The translations under genes and the position numbers were made by a program. 64,000 bases of DNA from Halococcus salsus (GTDB taxonomy: Archaea; Halobacteriota; Halobacteria; Halobacteriales; Halococcaceae): positions 1 to 64,000 of the forward strand of contig NZ_JAAAJC010000002.1 in the NCBI RefSeq assembly GCF_009900715.1, written 5' to 3'. This document shows, piece by piece, positions 25,341-32,533 of the stretch; the first letter of the stretch is position 1; each line of letters opens with the position of its first letter. The notes below the pieces were generated by a model, which worked only from the letters and a program-made list of their open reading frames with translations, was not told the DNA's origin and did not search any database.

Positions 25341-25772
25341 ATGAGTACAATCTCTGGCCTTAAGGAAGGACTCGTGGGTGGGTTCTTCGCAACAGTCGTA
25401 ATGACGATATTTCGGGAACCGACCGCTCGGTCACTGCCGCCGACAGCCGAATTGATCGCTCAGTACACTGGGGGTGACCCCGAGGAGTATCACGTATCCT
25501 CGCTCACCCTTCATGGGCTGTACGGAATCGTTGGCGGTGCCCTGTTTAGCCTCCTCTTCGGGGAGCATATTAACGAGACCAGTGAGCCGGAGACCGTCGG
25601 GTTAGTTGCTGGAGCCGTATACGGGACCGTTTCATCCCTCTTCGGTGAGCGGGTCGTCCTCCGGCACGTGCTCGGGATGGACCTCGAAACGGACGAGTCA
25701 GCGATCTTCCACACTGGACACCTCATCTACGGATTAGCGCTGGGAGCCTGGATCGGCTCACGCCACGAGTGA
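25341..25772 (+). CDS. DUF6789-like membrane protein
   Basis: 143 aa with about four membrane helices. It begins STISGLKEGLVGGFFATVVM and contains TLHGLYGIVGGALFSLLFGE and GLVAGAVYGTVSSLFGERVV, a pattern I recall from the haloarchaeal DUF6789 family. ATG at 25341 was preferred over one at 25308, which adds non-conserved residues. His in LTLHG, LRHVLG and FHTGHLIYG might line a membrane site. Function unknown. Confidence 0.72.
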   Translation: MSTISGLKEGLVGGFFATVVMTIFREPTARSLPPTAELIAQYTGGDPEEYHVSSLTLHGLYGIVGGALFSLLFGEHINETSEPETVGLVAGAVYGTVSSLFGERVVLRHVLGMDLETDESAIFHTGHLIYGLALGAWIGSRHE

Positions 25773-25796
25773 AAATTGAAAGATTGCGGAGCTGTC

Positions 25797-26015
25797 TTAG
25801 GCTTCGAGTTCGTCTTGGGCCTTCTCGGTGAGGTCGGTCTGCTCGATGTAGCTCGCCATCGTGAGGATCGTGGGTGCCCAGAGCCCCACGAATATCCCTT
25901 GCGTTCGCTTGCCCTGTATGTAGAACAGGTAGAGCGAGTAGAGTACGGAGAGTCCCGCTGCCACGACTGCTCCGGTCGATGCTTTCTCTTCTGATTCCAT
26001 CTGTTGGTCTGCCAT
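25797..26015 (-). CDS. Small membrane protein
   Basis: 72 aa from the ATG at 26015. Two membrane helices: residues about 16-34 (VVAAGLSVLYSLYLFYI) and 40-58 (GIFVGLWAPTILTMASYI), joined by a short GKRTQ loop, with an acidic cytoplasmic tail (KAQDELEA). An ATG at 26048 would add eleven residues. Proteins of this size and layout are common and uncharacterised in Halobacteria. Convergent with the DUF6789-like gene. Confidence 0.68.
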   Translation of the reverse strand: MADQQMESEEKASTGAVVAAGLSVLYSLYLFYIQGKRTQGIFVGLWAPTILTMASYIEQTDLTEKAQDELEA

Positions 26016-26122
26016 CGGCAAGGAAGGGAAGGCCTTGAAATGCATCATCAGTGGGCTTGCAGGTGCGAGATGGGTCTGAAGCGATAGTGACAGGCTTTGA
26101 GAGACAACTTGGCGGTGAGCCC

Positions 26123-26515
26123 TTACGGATATGTGTTTCCGGAGACCGTTATGTTCGCCGTTCCAACGGTCGTTCCGTCGACTGTATTTGTCGCAATGAT
26201 CTGTGCGGTGCCCATTGGAAGTGGGAGTGTGACGCTCGTTTGCCCTGGGTCGAGCGATGTCGTATAGAACGAACTCCCGTTAGCTGTGACGACCGAGAGT
26301 TTCGTTACTCCTTCACTGGTCGTCGCTCCCGGTGCCAAGGTGATCGACGTCTGGAGTGAGGACGTCCCCCAGGAGTCAGCCGTCGAGATACTCTCGAAAA
26401 CTGCTGGATCGTTCGTCGCCGAATCAAGCGTCGGTTGGGCCGTCACACACCCTCCACAGACAACTGCTATCGCGAGCAGGACAAGGACGCTCCTGCGTCG
26501 GTAATTCTTCGTCAC
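26123..26515 (-). CDS. Secreted lipoprotein, hypothetical
   Basis: 130 aa. A basic N-terminus (TKNYRRRSVLVLL) and hydrophobic core precede a lipobox ending at VCGGC (Cys about residue 23), so it is likely anchored outside the cell. The remaining 107 residues are Thr/Ser/Val-rich and beta-like (SLQTSITLAPGATT; VTLPLPMGTAQIIAT), resembling one Ig-like domain. Less acidic than most proteins in the window. No function recognised. Confidence 0.68.
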   Translation of the reverse strand: MTKNYRRRSVLVLLAIAVVCGGCVTAQPTLDSATNDPAVFESISTADSWGTSSLQTSITLAPGATTSEGVTKLSVVTANGSSFYTTSLDPGQTSVTLPLPMGTAQIIATNTVDGTTVGTANITVSGNTYP

Positions 26516-26653
26516 TACCGCACGATTTCGACTACGCGGATTTCATTCCTCCGACTGAGGGTTGCGGATTCAGTGGATAGAACGTGTGAAGCGGGGGATA
26601 TTGCCGATACGGATGTGAAGGCCCAAACCCCTCTCTTCCTGAAGGTAGTTTGC

Positions 26654-26863
26654 ATGGATAACGACCAGTCGTCGAGATACGAATACTACACTCTCCGTCC
26701 TCCGCGGGAGGCCACCAAAAAGGAGGCTGCCGATCCTGTCGACGAACTCAACGACCTCGGGGCCGACGGATGGGAACTCATTACAACCGTCGAGTACAGC
26801 GGTGGCGGCACGAAATTTCTCGTGCTCCGACGGCCCTACACTGGAGAGTCTTCCCAGCGATGA
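26654..26863 (+). CDS. DUF4177-like small protein
   Basis: 69 aa. The pattern YEYYTLRPPRE, followed by VDELNDLGADGWELITTVEY and FLVLRRP, matches the small alpha/beta DUF4177 fold, with the diagnostic LN.LG..GWELV-type motif. The ATG at 26654 was chosen to fit this domain. Its TGA overlaps the ATG of the following membrane protein (26860) in ATGA fashion, so the two are translationally coupled and may act together. Confidence 0.78.
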   Translation: MDNDQSSRYEYYTLRPPREATKKEAADPVDELNDLGADGWELITTVEYSGGGTKFLVLRRPYTGESSQR

Positions 26864-27930
26864 GTGACGCTGCGGATACTCTTGATCCAGAAGAGGACGA
26901 CCCGAATATTGAACAGGGGAGTATTGAGAACATCAGTACCGCGAACACGATGCGCGAGCGCTCGGGCGAGACTCGTCTCAAGGTTTGGTTCTTCCTTGAG
27001 GGCCATCGACTACTCGTCACCGGCCTGCTGGCGTTGTTGATATTCGGCGTGTTCGTCCTTGGGGGCACGTACTTCTATCAGTATCTCCTCACCGACGCCC
27101 AGACCGCCGATACCATCGAAACACTGTTCTCGACGATGATCTCGGCTATCATCACCGGTGTCACGCTGGTGTTGACCATCTCTCAGATCGTTATTTCTCA
27201 GGAGAACGGTCCGCTCGGCGACCAGCGCGAACGCATGAGCAACACGATGGACTTTCGAGACTACACCGAGGAGTTGACCGGTGCACCCACGCCTGCCGAT
27301 CCCTCGGCGTTCCTCCGTGCATTGGTGCTCGAAGCCAAAGACCGCGCCCACACTCTCAGTGAGAGCGTCTCCGGTAACGACAACGATACCCTCACTGGGG
27401 AGGTCGACGAGTTCACGAACAGCCTCATCGAAAACGCGGATACCGTCTCGGGCAAACTCGACGAACAATCGTTCGGGACGTTCACCGTGGTCTCGGCCGC
27501 GCTAGACTTCAACTACTCCTGGAAGGTCTTCCAAACCGAACGTATTGCCGACCAACACCAAGACGAACTCTCAGAGGAGTCGTTCGCGGCGCTCGACGAC
27601 CTCAAAACCCTCCTCTCGATGTTCGGACCGGCGCGCGAGCACATCAAGACCCTCTACTTCGAGTGGGAGCTGATCAGTCTCTCACAGAACATCCTCTATG
27701 TATCGGTACCGGCACTGCTCGTCGCGGGCTTCATGACGACGTTCCTCGGTGGAAGCTCGCTCTCAGGGGTCTTCCTCGGAGTCTCAGTGCTCATCTGGGT
27801 GACTTCAGTGGCGTTCACAGTGACGACCCTGCCGTTCTTATTGACGATTTCGTACATCGCGCGAGTAGCGACGATCGCAAAACGTACTCTCGCCATCGGA
27901 CCGTTCATCCTCCGCGATTCCCAGCGCTGA
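26860..27930 (+). CDS. Unrecognised four-helix membrane protein, paralogue 1
   Basis: 356 aa. An N-terminal acidic tail precedes an NTMRERSGETRLKVWFFLEG motif. Two membrane helices follow (about 50-75 and 85-110), then a soluble, mostly helical middle of about 165 residues with a conserved FNYSWKV motif, two more helices (about 275-297 and 305-335), and the C-terminal signature LAIGPFILRDSQR. The gene at 29787 encodes a protein with the same order of motifs (NTMRERVGYSRAKMWFLVEG; YNYSWKV; LTIGPFILRE). Coupled to the DUF4177 gene. Function unknown. Confidence 0.8.
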   Translation: MSDAADTLDPEEDDPNIEQGSIENISTANTMRERSGETRLKVWFFLEGHRLLVTGLLALLIFGVFVLGGTYFYQYLLTDAQTADTIETLFSTMISAIITGVTLVLTISQIVISQENGPLGDQRERMSNTMDFRDYTEELTGAPTPADPSAFLRALVLEAKDRAHTLSESVSGNDNDTLTGEVDEFTNSLIENADTVSGKLDEQSFGTFTVVSAALDFNYSWKVFQTERIADQHQDELSEESFAALDDLKTLLSMFGPAREHIKTLYFEWELISLSQNILYVSVPALLVAGFMTTFLGGSSLSGVFLGVSVLIWVTSVAFTVTTLPFLLTISYIARVATIAKRTLAIGPFILRDSQR

Positions 27931-28068
27931 AGACTGGGATATTCGAGGGCTAACTCTCGCCGTCTTCCTCGTTCGGCGATTCCGCACCCGCTAAGTTTCG
28001 CTCTACGATCGCACTGGTGGATTCGGTCATATCCTCTCATTAATGAGTGTGCTTGCAATAGCTGGTGT

Positions 28069-28740
28069 ATGGCGACTATCGCGGAGTTCACGATCCCAGC
28101 CCACGAGTTCGCACTCTCAGAGACCCTCGAACGTCGCCCTGATATTACTATCAACATTGACCGCGTCGTCGCTCACAACACGAGTCAAGTCGTTCCATTT
28201 GTTCGGGTTACCAATGGCGAAGTCGAAGGGCTGACCGAGATACTCGAAGCCGATGCAAGCGTCATGGAGATCGAACTCTTCGGTGAAACCGACGACGAAC
28301 GATTCTATCGGCTAGTGTGGAACGAAACTGCCGAAATCGTCGGCTACATGATCAACGAGCATGATGCTACTGTCCAAGAGGCCACCGCCACTGATGGCGT
28401 ATGGCACCTCCGTGTACTCTTTCCCGACAGAGAAGACCTCTCCGCTATAGGTGAATACGCCACTGAGAACGGCATTACTCTCGATGTGAAGAGGATCTAC
28501 GGCACCGATGAGTTTGAAGCGGCTCGCTACAACCTCACCGAATCGCAGCATGAAACCCTTTCCAAGGCTATCAAAGAGGGATATTACGAGATCCCACGCG
28601 GGATAAATACTCAGGAACTCGCCAATGAACTCGACATTTCTCATCAAGCACTCTCCGAACGATTCCGACGAGCAACGAAGAATCTCGCGCTGAGTGCGTT
28701 GGCCATTGAGGATGACGACGACCGAAACACAGAGACATAG
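28069..28740 (+). CDS. Bat-type HTH-10 transcriptional regulator
   Basis: 223 aa. Residues 1-150 form the N-terminal domain typical of bacterio-opsin activator (Bat)-like regulators (ATIAEFTIPAHEFALSETLE; FRLVWNE-like segment; WHLRVLFPDRE). Residues 160-215 carry the HTH_10 domain (LTESQHETLSKAIKEGYYEI; ELANELDISHQALSERFRRA). It binds DNA and probably senses a small ligand or redox state. ATG at 28069 follows a TTAATG box by about 27 bases. It stands alone and could control the flanking accessory genes. Confidence 0.88.
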   Translation: MATIAEFTIPAHEFALSETLERRPDITINIDRVVAHNTSQVVPFVRVTNGEVEGLTEILEADASVMEIELFGETDDERFYRLVWNETAEIVGYMINEHDATVQEATATDGVWHLRVLFPDREDLSAIGEYATENGITLDVKRIYGTDEFEAARYNLTESQHETLSKAIKEGYYEIPRGINTQELANELDISHQALSERFRRATKNLALSALAIEDDDDRNTET

Positions 28741-29171
28741 GCTCAGATCTGCCGAAACGAGTGTGAAAAGTAAGTGCAGCCCCCTGTCAGTGGACTAGCA
28801 TTACCTAGAGAAGACGACGAATTTCACCATCTACGGAAACACCGCGACACTTCGGCACGCATGAGAAACACGCGCGGTTCGAGAGGAACGGCAACCGCTC
28901 CACCATGCTCGCTGCGTCGTCGCGCGGTTCTCACCAGCTGGCTCCGACGCAGAACGCCGTCACCACCGCGACAGCCCCGCTAAGGAGTCCCGGCCCAGAG
29001 GGCCGACCAAAGCCCGACCGCGTACCCACCTCCGCGCCCGCCCACCTCCACGGCCCTGCTCGCGACCACAGGGCGCTATGCGGGCTTTCGCGGGCAGAAG
29101 GGTGTCGAAAGTGTCGGGAATCCTATATCACTCATCGGTCGATCCTCCGAAAGCGGCGCGGGGGACTGAGT
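28741..29171. other. Gene-free intergenic stretch
   Basis: 430 bases without a supported gene. The first 120 bases are moderately AT-rich; the remainder is GC-rich with a GGCCC-AGA-GGGCC hairpin at 28992-29004. ORFs here are short and Arg/Pro-rich, as expected by chance. I see no tRNA or repeat shared with the other intergenic elements. Confidence 0.5.
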
Positions 29172-29654
29172 TTAGGTCGCCTGCGTCCCATCGGAATCCC
29201 GACGTGCGTCGACGGTGAGAGCGATCGCAGCGGCGATGAGGAACACCGTCGGGAACATGAAGTACCAGCCGATGCTCCACAGACCGAGGATCGAGACGAC
29301 CGCGCCGACACCGGCGGCCATCGAGGTGACGTACCGATGTCCCGTCCAGGCGGCGACGCCACCCACGGTGACGAGCACGAGGAGAACCACCGCCCAGAAG
29401 AAGAACACGCCGGCGTTGCCGCCACCGCCTCCGAGGAGGTAGTCGATACCCGCCTCACAGCCGCGGGCAACCGTGGTCTCGGTAGAATCGAGGCCGCCTG
29501 CGCTGGTCGCCGTCCCGCCGGCCGACACGCTCGTCCAGCAGGAGACCGGCCCGAACGCACCCATCAGCCGCAGAAATCCGGCCGCCCCGGAGAGACCGGC
29601 CAGTCCAGCGACGACCCGAACGGTTCGTGAGAGCGTGAGGTCTGGTGTATTCAT
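29172..29654 (-). CDS. Four-helix membrane protein, hypothetical
   Basis: 160 aa. Helix 1 at about 12-32 (VVAGLAGLSGAAGFLRLMGA) is followed by an extracytoplasmic Ser/Thr/Gly-rich loop with two Cys (SCWTS; ARGCEAG) that could form a disulfide. Three more helices follow (FFFWAVVLLVLVTVGG; MAAGVGAVVSILGLW; FPTVFLIAAAIALTV), and a short charged tail. It is divergent from the second membrane-protein paralogue. Function not recognised. Confidence 0.68.
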   Translation of the reverse strand: MNTPDLTLSRTVRVVAGLAGLSGAAGFLRLMGAFGPVSCWTSVSAGGTATSAGGLDSTETTVARGCEAGIDYLLGGGGGNAGVFFFWAVVLLVLVTVGGVAAWTGHRYVTSMAAGVGAVVSILGLWSIGWYFMFPTVFLIAAAIALTVDARRDSDGTQAT

Positions 29655-29786
29655 CCCGTCACGTACGCTACGTAACTATTTAGCGATGTAGGAGGCAGGG
29701 AGTGACCCGGATACGAACCCGCTTTCGAGGAGTTTGGGCGATACGACACGGAACCCTCAATCCACTCAAGGCAGTAGAGCGGTTGG

Positions 29787-30839
29787 ATGGAAAAGACCGA
29801 GACGGAGACGGAGACCATCGCTCCGCCGGCGAACACGATGCGCGAGCGGGTCGGTTACAGTCGGGCGAAGATGTGGTTTCTCGTCGAAGGCAATCGCTGG
29901 TTGGTGAGCGGGGTGTTGCTGTTGGTCACCTTCGCCATCGTCGTCCTCGCCGGCGTGTTCGTCTCCGGGTCGGTCGCCGACGCGTTCGACAACAGCACGA
30001 TCGCGTCGCTGTTTCAGTCGATCTTCCTGGCGATCGTAACGAGCGTCGCGCTGACCCTGGCGATCGGACAGCTGATCCTCTCACAGGAGATGGGTCACTT
30101 GGGCGAGCAGCGCGAGAAGATGCTGTCCGAAGTCTCGTTTCGGGGCGACGTCGAGCAATCGGCGGGGGTCGGGGTGAGCCCGGCGACGCCGGCCGGGTTC
30201 CTCCGGACGCTGATCAGGGCCGTCGAGGAGAAGGCGACACGCGTCAAGGAGTCCGTGGCGGACGACGCCGACGACGAGGCGACGGCCCAGGTCGCCGAGT
30301 TCGCCGAGGTCGTCACCGACCACAGCCAGCAGATCGACGCGGACCTGGAGACCGCCGAGTTCGGTTCGTTCGACGTCGTCTCGGCGATCCTCGATTACAA
30401 CTACTCCTGGAAGGTCCGGACGGGCCGCCGACTCCAGGACAAACACACTGGGGCGATCGCCGAACGGACCGAGGAGCGGCTCGACGCACTCGTCCGGAAC
30501 CTCCAGCTGTTCGGACCGGCACGTCAGTACTTCAAACTCATCTACTACCAACACGAACTGATCGACGTCTCCCGCGTGCTGCTCTATACGGTGATGCCGG
30601 CTCTGGGCGTCTCGGCGTACATGAGCTTCGCGTTCGACGTGAACCGGTTCAGCGGCAGCGTCGTCGGTATCGACACCGCGTTTCTGGTGATCAGTTTCGT
30701 GGCGATGATCGGCCTGTTCCCGTTCGCCGTCCTCGTCGCGTTCATCTTTCGGCTGATCACCGTCTCACAGCGAACGTTGACGATCGGGCCGTTCATCCTC
30801 CGCGAGTCCTCGGACTCCGGACAGATCAAGGAAGTCTAA
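29787..30839 (+). CDS. Unrecognised four-helix membrane protein, paralogue 2
   Basis: 350 aa, the same architecture as the protein at 26860-27930: a short Glu/Thr-rich tail, an NTMRER...KMWFLVEGNRWLVSG motif, helices at about 38-60 and 70-95, and a helical soluble region with ILDYNYSWKV. The second helix pair lies at about 265-330, ending with the RTLTIGPFILRES signature. The soluble regions are acidic. Unlike paralogue 1, it has no DUF4177 partner. ATG at 29787. The family looks haloarchaea-specific; function unknown. Confidence 0.8.
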   Translation: MEKTETETETIAPPANTMRERVGYSRAKMWFLVEGNRWLVSGVLLLVTFAIVVLAGVFVSGSVADAFDNSTIASLFQSIFLAIVTSVALTLAIGQLILSQEMGHLGEQREKMLSEVSFRGDVEQSAGVGVSPATPAGFLRTLIRAVEEKATRVKESVADDADDEATAQVAEFAEVVTDHSQQIDADLETAEFGSFDVVSAILDYNYSWKVRTGRRLQDKHTGAIAERTEERLDALVRNLQLFGPARQYFKLIYYQHELIDVSRVLLYTVMPALGVSAYMSFAFDVNRFSGSVVGIDTAFLVISFVAMIGLFPFAVLVAFIFRLITVSQRTLTIGPFILRESSDSGQIKEV

Positions 30840-30862
30840 CCCGGTTCGGGGCACATCGAGCG

Positions 30863-31288
30863 CTATCGCGCGACCAGCACCACGCCGACCACGGCGAACG
30901 CGATGCCGACGACCCTCGTCAGCGTGACCGCCTCCCCGAGCACGCCCATACTGATGACGGCCGCGACGATGAAGTACATGGCACCGAGCGTCGAGACGAC
31001 CGTCGTCGAGCCGTGCGCGAACCCCATGTACATCGAGATGAGGCCGATCCCGGTGAACACACCAGCGACACCAGCGAGGACTCCACCCCGCATCGTGACG
31101 GCGAGCGATGCGTCCGAGACGAGCACGAAGCCGAGCGCGAGGAGCCCCGCCGTCAGATACGAGATGGCGGCCGCAGTTCTGGGGTCGATCGATTCCGACG
31201 CGGCGTTGCCGACGACGATCCAGACGCCCCACGTCACCATCGTGACCAACCCGAAGCCAACGGCCGAGTTCAGTTCTGCGAACTCCAT
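30863..31288 (-). CDS. Half-size EamA domain membrane protein
   Basis: 141 aa from the ATG at 31288, which lies 26 bases from a TTAGGG-type box on the minus strand and so fits a leaderless start; an ATG at 31300 would add four residues. Five helices, single EamA domain (VGFGLVTMVTWGVWIVVGNA at the N-terminus; GEAVTLTRVVGIAFAVVGVV at the C-terminus). It probably dimerises. It is only distantly similar to the half-size protein at 9164-9580. Substrate unknown. Confidence 0.82.
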   Translation of the reverse strand: MEFAELNSAVGFGLVTMVTWGVWIVVGNAASESIDPRTAAAISYLTAGLLALGFVLVSDASLAVTMRGGVLAGVAGVFTGIGLISMYMGFAHGSTTVVSTLGAMYFIVAAVISMGVLGEAVTLTRVVGIAFAVVGVVLVAR

Positions 31289-31363
31289 TAGGGCAACCAT
31301 CGTCTCGCACCCCTAAGCCACTTCGTCACTCCGCCGCAGTTCAGGCACCCACTAACGCGGAGA

Positions 31364-31753
31364 TCATCGTTCGGTCCACGGTCGCCGTCGTAACACGTGG
31401 TCGAATCCGGTGGCGAGCGCCACACCGACGACCGCGCCGAGGACGTCCGCACCCCAGTCGAGCAAGGAGGGGTCGCGCCCGACGAAGCCCTGGACGACCT
31501 CGATCCCACCGCCGTAGAGCGAGGTGACGACGACCGCGAGCGCTGCCGCCGCGACCCAGCGCCGGTCCGGCGCGAGCGCGAACGCCAGCGCCCCGCCGAG
31601 ACAGAAGTAGGCAAAGGCGTGGGTGTACTTGTCCGCACCGACGAGCCCGAACGGGCCGAGCGTGGTCTCGCCCCCGGGAAGCGGGACGACCGACCCCACG
31701 AAGACGACGACGGCGAAGGCGACCACGGGGAGCCAGCGATATCGTCGATCCAT
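31364..31753 (-). CDS. VanZ-like family membrane protein
   Basis: 129 aa, four membrane helices. VanZ hallmarks: helix 1 ending SVVPLPGG, the DKYTHAFAYFCLGG motif (Asp-Lys-x-x-His near residue 41), and the ...EVVQGFVGRDPSLLDWGADVLGAVVG segment. The ATG at 31753 was chosen because MDRRYRWLPVVA then leads straight into helix 1; the longer open frame upstream is Arg-rich. Family function is unclear outside teicoplanin resistance. It lies downstream of the uracil-DNA glycosylase gene on the same strand. Confidence 0.82.
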   Translation of the reverse strand: MDRRYRWLPVVAFAVVVFVGSVVPLPGGETTLGPFGLVGADKYTHAFAYFCLGGALAFALAPDRRWVAAAALAVVVTSLYGGGIEVVQGFVGRDPSLLDWGADVLGAVVGVALATGFDHVLRRRPWTER

Positions 31754-31812
31754 GGGAAATTCGTGCTGGGACGGACCGAGGAAGTTTCGGATCCCGTTCG
31801 ATTCGGTGTCGC

Positions 31813-32439
31813 TCACTCGACCGCCGCGAGCGTCTCCCGGACCGCATCGAGATACGATTCGTAGGAGTAGCCGAGCCGGGAAATCCAGATCTCCTGGTAG
31901 GAAGGGTGGAGGATCGGCACGAGGGTCGTGTGCAGACCGGGGAGCGGAACGGGGTCGAGGACCGAGTCCACGAACCCATCGAGTTCCAGGTTCTCGGTAG
32001 CGAGCAAGCTCGTCGTGGCGTGTTTTCCGGTGGCGACCACCGCTCGGGGTTCGATCTCCCGAACCTCCTGTTCGAGATACGGCCGACAGTTCTCGTGTTC
32101 CTCGTCCGTCGGTTCGCGGTTCGACCCCTCGCCGTCCGACGGAAAGCACTTCACCGCGTTGGTGTAGTAGCACGCGTCCCGATAGCCGAGGTCCGCCATC
32201 ATCTCTCGAATTTTGCGCCCGGAGTGGCGTGCAGTGTAGGCTAGTCCGGTGAAGTTGCCGCCCTTCCACAGGTCGGCTTCGGGCGTGCCCGCGCCGGGTG
32301 CCTCGCCGACAACCACGATGTCGGCGTCGAGCGGGCCGTTGCCCCACGAGATGCACTCGCGGGCCTCGACCAGCGCGGGACATCGCCGGCAGTCGGCGGC
32401 GAGCGGGTGCTTCGCGTCGGGTTCGGGATACTCGGCCAC
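31813..32439 (-). CDS. Uracil-DNA glycosylase, iron-sulfur (family 4/5 type)
   Basis: 208 aa from the GTG at 32439 (VAEYPEPDAKHPLAADCRRC). Removes uracil from DNA. The active-site motif GEAPGAGTPEADLWKGGNF is near residue 45-60 and the second motif, HPSYQE, near residue 183. Four Cys, in DCRRC, KCFPSD and EHENCRP, can hold a 4Fe-4S cluster. A longer reading to 32535 would overlap the ileS start and adds atypical residues, so it was rejected. Divergent from ileS. Confidence 0.87.
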   Translation of the reverse strand: MAEYPEPDAKHPLAADCRRCPALVEARECISWGNGPLDADIVVVGEAPGAGTPEADLWKGGNFTGLAYTARHSGRKIREMMADLGYRDACYYTNAVKCFPSDGEGSNREPTDEEHENCRPYLEQEVREIEPRAVVATGKHATTSLLATENLELDGFVDSVLDPVPLPGLHTTLVPILHPSYQEIWISRLGYSYESYLDAVRETLAAVE

Positions 32440-32533
32440 CCCGGTCCTACTGGATCCGGCGGTTTGAGTCTGGCTACAGCAGCCGGACCTGCACAACCAA
32501 TCAGTCTTTAGGCCCCGACCGGATAGTCGCGCC

